64,000 nucleotides of DNA from Bisporella sp. PMI_857 (Eukaryota > Ascomycota > Leotiomycetes > Helotiales > Helotiaceae), in assembly GCA_021307315.1 (NCBI GenBank), contig JAJSPD010000038.1:124001-188000 (forward strand), given 5' to 3'. The notes under the pieces were generated by a model. That model was not told where the DNA came from, searched no databases, and saw only the letters and a program-made list of their open reading frames with translations. Position numbers and translations under genes: made by a program. Positions 55,989 through 64,000 of the stretch are shown here, piece after piece; positions within the stretch are counted from its first letter, which is position 1, and the number at the start of each line of letters is the position of its first letter.

Positions 55989-58020
55989 CTAAACCATGGT
56001 GATTGTGTATCGATTATTGCCATCCTCATCGCTCATATTAGTTATACAATGCACGTAACTTGAGCTGTCGAATGGCTTATATGCCATTTGTAATTGCTCA
56101 AGTGGTGGTTTGCCCAATGGTAAGTCTTGTTCAAACATCCCGCATCTTCGATATACACCTTCTTCTCCAGCCTGTTCTAGAACCAGATCGAATATATCGA
56201 CGTGCCTAGAGTACCGGGACTCTATGCAGGAGATTGGCGGGAGAGAGTATTTTCTTCTATCTTTAATTTTGGGATTACGATTGTAGTCCCAGTGCACATT
56301 TCGGAGGTTTATCAGTAGGCAGTCCCCCCATGATAATTCTTCCACCAATATTCAGGTTTCCGCCAGTGACTTGGCCAAAAGTATTGTCAGTCAGCAAATC
56401 AACCTGAGCGTCAATACCTTTCAGCAAATGATGTATTCTCCACATCGGATTAGGAGAATTGTGACAACAACGACCCGTGGTTTCTACCCTTGTATTGACT
56501 GATGCCCATGACCAGCTGGGAGCGATGTATTAGTTCATTGATGATGCCTCTTTCCCTGGTATTACAGTTTTCCATAAAAGCTGTTGTTTGAGATTTTGCC
56601 CTCACAATCCAGCGAGGTATTTGTTCCCAAGGGCCAAGGATACTCTCTATGCTAAACCTGAAATTGCAATAAGTCTGTCACTTGGGTGGGTTAGGCCACC
56701 ATTGTTGTATTCTCTGACTGCGGAATTCCATATAGAAAGTGCGCTTGTACGAGCTTCAAAGGGTTGTGCCTCCAACTTAGCAAAGTCCGACTTGAAGGTT
56801 TTCCAAAAGCTGAAATCACGGTAGTCCGATTCTGGAATTCCCTCCGACGCATACTGCTCACAAACAGAAAGCTCTCTACACTCCCAAAATAGCTGCTTGC
56901 CAGTAAAATGTATGTTCGTCGATGATAGAAGTTGTTCTTGAATTACCCAAGCTCTTTTACACATGGCACTAACCTAAGGGTTGAGACCAGATATCTCCTG
57001 AAACCTGGAAGAACTTGCGTTCGCCTTCGACAAGCATAGAAACTTGTGGTGGTCGAAGAGCAATTGCATCATCGTCAAAAGCAATCCTTTCGTACTGTCA
57101 ATTGCACCCGTGGCAGCAATGTTGTAGTATCTATTTTCATATATCTTCCCCGTGAGAGATGACTCATTTTGCCAATCTTGTATAGAATCTTGCATGATAC
57201 AATGGCCACCAATTTAAAGAAATCTAATGCCAAGATGTTGAGTTATCCGAATTGCGTCTTGGGAAGTTTTAGGTAGCAAACCCATTGGGATCTCATCAAA
57301 ATATTGTGCTATGTTATCTTGCCGGAGCTGTATGGGCTTGCACAATCCCCAGACGTGACTCAGAGTGCGGTAGTGCTACGGAAGATGGATGGTTTGACTA
57401 TTGCAAAGCTTTGCTGTGGAATTGTAGTCGATACCTACATCGATAGGTCTTGTGGGTAGAAAGTTTTCGGTGACGTTGGGATGTAAGCTTCTCTGGCATG
57501 ACATATGTTGTGCACACGATTCAAGCCATTTCTCGACCAGATTCCACGATTGAACCCCTTCCAACTCATTACTGTTGGCTTGGCCTTAGATTTACTAGTT
57601 AAACTCTGTTAAGAAGGAATGGGACCAGATATAAGGGTGCCTTGTACCTAATTCTGACAGTGTGTAATTGAGCCGCCGCCAACATTTTGTATACGTTTTG
57701 CTAATATATGTAATCTCCAACAGCATTTTATCCTTGGAAAAAAATGAAGTGATATCAAGACCTGTTTTGGTTGATGTAAACCTGGAGTCTTCCGATGCCT
57801 GTCTCTCATCTCCATCTTGTGACGAGTCCCCGAAAGCATAAAAAGCTGCAATACAAAAGTAACAACCATCCGCCGCATTGAGCCTTACTTCTTCTAAGGT
57901 AGAGTTAACTGTGAAGCAGGCTTCATGACTTCTAAAAGCTGTCTGAGTGACATCAGCATCCCAACTATCTAACATCTTACGACAAGTTTCGCATAGCGAA
58001 ATCTCCTTTGGCATGTTCAT
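55989..58020 (-). pseudogene. HET-domain gene, full length but decayed
   Basis: All parts of a HET gene occur in order on the minus strand, broken by stops and frameshifts. N-terminus MNMPKEISLCETCRKMLDSWD (58020); LPTRPIDVG (~57.45 kb); RTLSHVWGLCKPIQL and PKTSQDAIRITQHLGIRFL (57.35-57.23 kb), where a stop replaces the Trp expected after GIRFL; HCIMQDSIQDWQNES and YENRYYNIAATGA (57.2-57.1 kb); CKRAWVIQEQLLSSTNIHF and LFWECRELSVCE (56.95 kb); LTHPSDRLIAISGLA (56.65 kb); the C-terminal APSWSWASVNT (~56.51 kb); and EGVYRRCGMFEQ near the end. It belongs to the same subclass as HET 1. The Trp-to-stop (TGG to TAA) and Asp-to-Gly (GAT to GGT) changes at the core are transitions. Confidence 0.85.
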
Positions 58021-58618
58021 GCCTTAAAATGGCTCCTCGTCTCATTAATATGTAAACAAACAACAACGGAAAGCAAGCAGATTAAAATCGCGCCTGCCGC
58101 CGAGTAGTTGTTGATATCAGCATTTTGTGGTTTTAGCTACCCAAACTCCCTACACGCATCTGCCTCTTGATTTCTATATATAATCCTTTGGCTGTGATAT
58201 AAGTAGTCGTAAAAAGATATGGAAGGGTAGTAGTGAGAAATCGATTTTCAACTTTGCCCGACGCATGAGCCACATGATTATAAGTATGAGGCTTCTACCA
58301 ATTCTATCACACCTCTTTAAGAACAATGAAAGAAGACCTGTCAGATCCGAGTTCAGCCCCAATACCTCCGTATTATTTCTCTTTATGGTCGTCACTCAAT
58401 GATGCGCCGTGCACCGATAGTTTCTGACCTGTTTATGATGGACCCCTGTTAGCACTTGACATCATTTGAGCCGCACGTCCATCTAACTTTCTCCACTTTC
58501 CTCATAGGAATGAAATCAGCCTCCTACGCAGGTACACACCCCTTCAGCAGTCCGGGTGCCGAATGGTACCTTCGTCAATCCTACGAAGCTACAAAGCTTC
58601 GTGAACACCCTCCTCGCA
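58021..58618. other. Intergenic
   Basis: Promoter side of the basic nuclear-looking gene. An ATG at 58510 is out of frame with it and is not used. No gene. Confidence 0.5.
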
Positions 58619-59614
58619 ATGGCGCCTTCAATCGAGTCATCTTCTCCGGGAGGCTCACCGCCTCCCTCATCTCAACCTACTCCCAAACGAAAGCGCGAAA
58701 CTTTTCCTTCAACTCCACCAGATAGCTCTCCCCCCAATATGCGACTTAACACGAACGTACCAGGTGCATTGGCCATAGTCGGCGATACAGGTAGCCCAAG
58801 AACTAAAGTTGCGTACAACTTTCAAGGCCTGCAGCTTGAAGATGGCGGGGCAGTGTCAAAACTGGACTTGAGGAGATCGAATGCGCCAACACTAGCGCCG
58901 CGAGATGAGACCATGCAAGAAGAAAATGCAGTTCGGAAACGAGTACGGGTTTTACATGGAGATGAACTAGGGAAACTGGCGTCTAGGAAGGAGATTCCCG
59001 AGACACCTGATACGAGACGGAGCTTCAAGGTTGCGATCGGACCTGAGAGAGTTGTGGATCCAACTATACTCGAGAAAGCGCAAGGAGTAATTCTGCACAA
59101 TCAAGTTGATCCCGTTATTTTTAAGGCTGGCGCCGCAGGAAAGGCAAAATCGGGCGCGTTACATCGAGCATATCCATCAATTAACCGTCTGTCTGACTCG
59201 AAATCCAGAGCACCAAGGAAACGGATGGGCACGCCGCCTTTGTTTGGAGCTGCAGAAGCCAGCCTAGAGATGCACGATGCAGGCGAGCACAGGGTCGTGG
59301 ACCAAGAGCGAGCGACAAATACATGGCATGACGACGAGATCACGGGGCATGATCCGGATGACCCAGACGATGACGGAGAGGGAATGAATGGCATCGGCTT
59401 CAGACCAACTCCGGCGATGGCTTATGCTCGTGCGGAGAAAAGGCGAGCACAGATGCAAGAATACAAGAATCGTGAAGCCAGAGAGGCTCGAGCCAAGCGA
59501 AGCGAGCGCAGGAGGGGAGCTGAGCCGCCTCAACGGAGTCTGGAGGAAGAGGAGACGGCGAGGAGGGTGCGATTCATGGACGCAGAGGTTAGAAGTGAGA
59601 TCTCTTGGGATTAA
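58619..59614 (+). CDS. Basic, disordered nuclear-looking hypothetical protein
   Basis: Not recognised. Single exon, 331 residues from ATG 58619 (the frame runs open upstream but without ATG). Pro/Ser-rich N-terminus with PKRKRE (nuclear-signal-like), a central part with VAYNFQGLQLEDGGA, EIPETPDTRRSFKVAIGPERVVDPT and HNQVDPVIFKAG, an acidic stretch (HDPDDPDDDGEG) and a C-terminal Arg/Glu-rich coiled-coil-like tail (MAYARAEKRRAQMQEYKNR). No signal peptide or membrane helix. The arrangement of TP motifs (TPPD, TPDT, GTPP, TPAM) suggests phosphorylation sites of proline-directed kinases. Function unknown. Confidence 0.7.
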   Translation: MAPSIESSSPGGSPPPSSQPTPKRKRETFPSTPPDSSPPNMRLNTNVPGALAIVGDTGSPRTKVAYNFQGLQLEDGGAVSKLDLRRSNAPTLAPRDETMQEENAVRKRVRVLHGDELGKLASRKEIPETPDTRRSFKVAIGPERVVDPTILEKAQGVILHNQVDPVIFKAGAAGKAKSGALHRAYPSINRLSDSKSRAPRKRMGTPPLFGAAEASLEMHDAGEHRVVDQERATNTWHDDEITGHDPDDPDDDGEGMNGIGFRPTPAMAYARAEKRRAQMQEYKNREAREARAKRSERRRGAEPPQRSLEEEETARRVRFMDAEVRSEISWD

Positions 59615-60023
59615 GAAAGGGGCTCTGAGCGAGTGCGTTGGGTGATAATTTTTGAATAAATGGATCTTGAAGTTCCAGTCTTCGGGTTTAGATCATAGTG
59701 ATGGGTTTATAGAGCGCGGTGTTATAGGATTGATAAAGGGAAATTGCCACTGGTGAGGGGCACATGATACCCAAAGAATAAGATCGGAATTTTTCGCACT
59801 AATTTACGCATACCGCCTCACTTGTTAGTAAAATAAGCTTGCTTTGAGGCGATGAATTTCCTAGCCTTTCTGTATTTCCCTGATCCGATCGATCCTAAAA
59901 GTACACCTTGATCACCTCTCTATGATCATTTTTATATGGCCCATTTGTACATGATCCATCCATATAGATACACTCCCATGCAATCACAACGCCTATTATC
60001 TTCCCCTTTATATTTTTTTGTCA
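59615..60023. other. Convergent intergenic gap
   Basis: Between the 3' ends of the nuclear-looking gene (+) and COX20 (-). No gene seen. Confidence 0.5.
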
Positions 60024-60640
60024 TCACCAAAACCTCCAAGAGCTCCTTGCCCTCCCCTCCTTCTCCAGCTCATGCTCCTCCCTCCTCCTCCGCCTCTCCT
60101 CCCTCTTCCTTTCCATCTCCTGTTCCTTCTCAGCCTTCTTGAGATCCAAAACCTCAACCACCCTCTTCATCTGCGCCTTCTCCAACGTCCGCTTCGTACA
60201 GCAATACTCATAATTTGCCAAGCTTGCAATCAAAAACGTTCCCACCGCCCAATTCGCCGCCTTAGGTATCGGTGCTACAGAATATGTCAGCCCAGCTCCG
60301 ATTGCCTTTAGAAGACACGAAATAACCACATCAATGGTACAGAATGTGGCCTAGGGTAAAAGGACGACGAACCGCCAAAAACGGCCCTCAATGCACCGAT
60401 CCCGAATCCACCGCCGATCCCGGTTAAGAAGCTCTCCCTCACGCATGGATACATGTGCACCTGCAAAAAATCCTGCCATCGCACCGTTTTCACCGCATCT
60501 TTCAAGCTTAAATCCTTGTCCCCATGTGCACCAGCGGTATTTAAGCCTGAGCCGAGGGGAAGGGCGTTCGCTGATTCCGGCACGGATGGCGGTGGGGAGG
60601 AAGGGAGGAAGGTTTCCGGTTTCGAGGAGTCTCTTGACAT
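60024..60640 (-). CDS. COX20: Cytochrome c oxidase assembly protein COX20
   Basis: Mitochondrial inner-membrane chaperone that guides the newly made Cox2 subunit. Two exons (60640-60373, 60274-60024) joined by a phase-1 intron of 98 nt (gttcgt donor, tctgtag acceptor) give 172 residues. The family signature is clear: CVRESFLTGIGGGFGIGALRAVFG before the junction and KAANWAVGTFLIASLANYEYC after it, followed by the charged EKAQMKRVVEVLDLKK and a long Arg/Glu coiled-coil tail (KREERRRRREEHELEKE). Two short membrane segments flank the junction, as expected. The unspliced frame would give unrelated residues between them. The N-terminal 45 residues are Ser/Pro-rich. Confidence 0.88.
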
Positions 60641-61382
60641 TGTGTACTAATTAATGGGGAGAGGGGGAGGGATTGGACGAGGGGAAGTCGGTACGATGGG
60701 TTGAGGTCGAAATGTGCACAGTGGAGAAGACTCGGCTGACGGGATTTCTCTCAGCCTTGTGGTTTGTGTGAGGTAAGGTCAGGTGGACCTAGACTCAATC
60801 ACTAGCCTGACGTGATTCATTTTCTAACCTGTTCATACTGTCCTCTGTGGGATATTTTATTGGAGTCTCTCATATTCATATTGATAACTTTTACGGTGGT
60901 CTTAAATAGGTTAAAAAATCATATAGCCTATAATGCATATGTATACGAGCACTACTCTTTTCACAACCCTACACCCTTATTTAAACCTCGAAGAGGGGTC
61001 AAGGTAGCTTAATAATGTTGGGGTTTGAAATGATACTAATTGCCTCTGCATGAAAGAATTTATCAAATCATAACTAGAGAGAAGAGGCGTATCCGGACTT
61101 CTTTGTTTATACCTTCGTGTCATTTCGTACCTATATCATTTCTCATTAATCATTTTTCATCCAGTCATCCCCTGAAATACAACGTATAAGTGTTAATCGT
61201 AGAAAAAAGAAGAAGGAGAGCCCGCTGGCGCATACTAGTATATACCTAAAAATATTGTTGAAATGGATCTTCTCGATTTTGATCCGCAATGACAACAGTC
61301 TCCAGCATCCGAAGCCATTGCATACTCTCTAGAATGGTAAAGCTACTTTCATGGCCTAGGCTCGAAAGTTTCGGAAAAGAGA
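60641..61382. other. Intergenic
   Basis: Promoter of COX20 (minus strand) and the 3' side of the membrane-protein gene. No gene seen. Confidence 0.5.
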
Positions 61383-62709
61383 TCACGGTCGATCTACGAA
61401 TCGCACCACAGGCTGTTGGATGAAGACAACGAGAACAGCAGAGAATCTAGTATAATCAGCATGCCCTATTCCCTCATTCGGTGATGATACATACGCAGCA
61501 GTAGCCATAAATATTTCGACCCTCGACGTCGAGTTCGTCAAAAACATCAACACAATAGAGAACACGGTTGCAAATCCTGCGAGGCACCCTAGAAGCTTGT
61601 TCAGGCCATCGATCTTTGATAGCACAGCAATGGCAGCAGTGGGCAAAAGGCATGCAACAATGGTTGCAACATAACCGGTAAATTTTAGCATGTTATTCTC
61701 AGTGTACGTAGTGAGAGTTTGTTTTTTGAGGTAATTTTTCGGCTTGGGACCTGGCCGCATATACTTGGCGCCATTTGGGCCTCTCTCTTTGTCATCAGCG
61801 TTGCTCTTCCTCTTCCTCCAATTTCTCTTACGCTTTCTGACTTCGCTATGGAAGGGGACAAACTCGTCCGCGACCCACCGGGTGAACCCATCGATCTTCT
61901 GTGTTTGTCGAGTGGCTACTAGATCGAGGTCTTCGTCTACTCGCTTTCTGGGCCAGATCGGGGCACGGAACATATCCCAAACCATTCGTGGGAGAGACCT
62001 CTTCTCTTCTTGGTCTTCGTGGAAATCTCCCCAAGTGAGCTGTTCACCGAGCCCGCTGATCTCACAATTGCCGGCTGTGGAGTGTCTCAGCCACTTGCGA
62101 AAGGACCTCATATTGCCGGGTTCTGGCTCAGGAATTGCGCAGAGCTGAGTATATAGTAAAAGAGCCTCATCTAGAAAACAATGTTCAGCTTTCAATTAAA
62201 CACTTTAGTGAGATGTGTGACCTACTATACTCCTTCAAAACCACCCGAATATTTTTTACCAAACGCCACTGTTCCTTGAGATCATCGCTTTTCTGGTCTT
62301 GTGAGTTTACTAGTTTCGATGCATACTTCCAATACTTTGATGCATGACCTGCACCTTGCCAATGATCTTTCCATTCCGCGCGATGTAGTTTTCTCTTCAG
62401 TATAGTAAGCTCCGTTTGGTAGTAGAGAAGGCTTTTGATATTCAGGTCGCGGAAACGAGAAAAAGCTGCAAAGTCGGGCGTCTGTGATAACAACAATGCT
62501 AGCCTTGGCCACCCAGGGACAGGGTCGTTGAAGTCCTCATCAGGTCTATGTCCTTCTCCGTCGTTTTTTTCTTCTATTGCCATAGGATCCGAGGTCGGCT
62601 TTATTGAGAAGCCAGAGCTGACAGGCGACGACGCCTTCGAACTTGGGTTCGTCAAAGTTGCAGAGCCTCGGGATGATTCTATACTCGCGCGTGGACTTTT
62701 TGCCTTCAT
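61383..62709 (-). CDS. DUF6594-like fungal membrane protein
   Basis: Two exons (62709-62226, 62170-61383) joined at phase 1 over a 55-nt intron give 423 residues. The start is the ATG at 62709, MKAKSPRASI; earlier in-frame codons are non-ATG. Ser/Pro-rich N-terminus, then the family region PVPGWPRLALLLSQTPDFAAFSRFRDLN and LLYYQTELTILKRKLHRAE (coiled-coil like), LLKEYNEALLLYTQL over the junction, and three closely spaced helices at the C-terminus (FTGYVATIVACLLPTAAIAVL, LLGCLAGFATVFSIVLMFL, and FSAVLVVFIQQPV). This fits the fungus-specific DUF6594 family, all of unknown function. A possible intron at 61453-61496 would shift the frame, so the read-through is preferred. Confidence 0.82.
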
Positions 62710-64000
62710 TGCGCACTTATGTTTAGCTCGTAAATACAGAAACCAGATCAACACAATCGAGTTTCTTTCTTTTCAGATTAAGCCCTTAAGATATGCGGGG
62801 TACACATCATTGAGTCAGATGGCTGAACATAGTACCCTTATGAATGACTGGACCCTCTGATGAATGTCTGCTGCTCGACCTTACCTTAACAGAAGCCTTA
62901 TTAGGCTTGCACCGCCTTAATCACCTCAAACTAATCCTATGGATTGATGAGTTGTATCTGCATATATATCGCGGGGGCTGAGGTTGGTAGTATAACCACT
63001 TTGTTTTTCTTAGCAGAAGCTGAGCTCATGCAGCAACGCCATATGCACGCAGACAACCTTCACCATTTCTAAGAGCCTATACTAGAAAACACGGGTAAAC
63101 ATAGGTACAACCCATCCAGAACTGATGATAATCCCTACACCCTGAATCCATTTCAAAGCCCATGGTATCAGGGTTATCGTCTCCCGACTTCATTTTAATA
63201 TGTCCCCAGTTTTGCGAATCCCCAAATCCAAAATTGCTTCTCAAGACTCTCCCGCTAGCCTGTGGGCATGAGCACGCAATCTGCAGTGGCATGGTGGTTT
63301 ACCACTGCGTCAGGCTGCCTCAGTAGGCTCCTATTCGAAATGGTGTGGTAGGACAAATGTTTGGTTCGATTGCAGCAGCCACCAACCATACACACTAGCA
63401 CAACTCATAGAATACAGCCAACCGTCGTATTGCGGGGCTTGTATTGTGATATCCTGTTATTCAGTTTTGTGAGGAGTGAATGCGAGTAGCAGGGTTGCCG
63501 ATACACGTATGATGAATCTAATTTACGGTAGTGCAGTAATCCTAGTTGACGCCCGGGTGTGGTTTGTGTAACCGCAAACTGTGTAACCACACCTTAACTC
63601 ATTGCAATTTTCTACAGTAAGGCAGCCGCATCCTGATCTGCGATGACAAAGCCTCCTACTCGGTACTCTTCGACTGAGACTATTAATGCAAGCCTTGCCT
63701 CTTAAATGGAGACTGGCATATGTGTTTTCTGCAAAGCACAAGCATGCAGTATATCAAACAAATGGAACCGGCATCAACAATTGAATTTCTGAACACGGAA
63801 TTTTCAGTCCATTGGAACACTTCTGGAAGCCTACCAAATGTCATGGGAAATATCCTAAGCCACGGAACCACTTGGTCGGTGGCGAGCCAGCCAGCAAGGG
63901 CACCTTTTGCGATGGTGGATTGAATGGACATCCACGCTTCGTGATTTTGCTTCGCTAAACCTTAAGCAATAACACGACTATTTTGGAAATTACTAGCGGC
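62710..64000. other. Gene-free end of window
   Basis: Two short minus-strand frames with true ATG exist (63292-63077, 71 codons; 63931-63683, 82 codons), but they show no signal peptide, family or splicing support. No gene supported. Confidence 0.45.

Noticed and set aside
58510..58530. ATG upstream of the nuclear-looking gene (MKSASYA)
   Set aside because: Out of frame with the gene and the only possible intron would be too short.
61453..61496. GT..AG pair inside the last helix region of the DUF6594-like gene
   Set aside because: Splicing it would shift the frame and destroy the third helix; read-through fits the family.
63077..63931. Two short ATG-started minus-strand frames at the window end
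   Set aside because: No signal peptide, domain or introns; similar frames are expected by chance.

Overview
The window is nuclear DNA of a filamentous ascomycete, most likely a leotiomycete (Helotiales-like). Genes lie on both strands, are mostly split by short GT-AG introns (about 45-120 nt), have AT-rich intergenic DNA between them, and include fungus-only families (HET domain, DUF6594-like, MARVEL-like, GH16). No tRNA, rRNA, CRISPR or bacterial operon structure was seen. Species was not determined.

Layout. 1-12.7 kb is a compact housekeeping block: the 3' part of sterol glucosyltransferase ATG26 (+), CTD phosphatase FCP1 (+), complex I subunit GRIM-19/NDUFA13 (+), ketopantoate reductase (-) and a DHH-family phosphoesterase with a PCNA-binding-like tail (+). 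12.7-21 kb is looser: a repeat-bearing spacer, an unrecognised 714-residue nuclear-looking protein (-) and a small secreted protein with a deaminase-like zinc-site signature (-). 21-30 kb holds a protein with two F-box-like modules (+), a cytochrome b5/acyl-CoA dehydrogenase fusion (+), a proline-rich unknown with an awkward splice junction (-) and aldose 1-epimerase (-).

30-58 kb is the accessory part: two intact HET-domain genes and two dead HET genes, a MARVEL-like membrane protein, a receptor-shaped membrane glycoprotein, a methyltransferase, a 12-cysteine secreted protein, a von Willebrand A/transmembrane/Cys-rich-tail protein, a GH16 glucanase, one further decayed unrecognised gene, and several transposon traces. 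The best of these is a 516-bp hAT-type MITE with a perfect 8-bp target-site duplication. 58-64 kb returns to ordinary genes: a basic nuclear-looking protein (+), COX20 (-) and a DUF6594-like membrane protein (-), then about 1.3 kb with no supported gene.

Functionally the housekeeping genes are unrelated neighbours. The middle is the kind of region expected to carry self/non-self recognition and cell-surface or secreted genes: HET proteins, surface-type proteins and secreted Cys-rich or deaminase-like proteins lie among mobile-element scars and decayed paralogues. That is inference from family and context. Splice sites given in the entries were read by eye and checked for reading-frame continuity; none is confirmed by transcripts.
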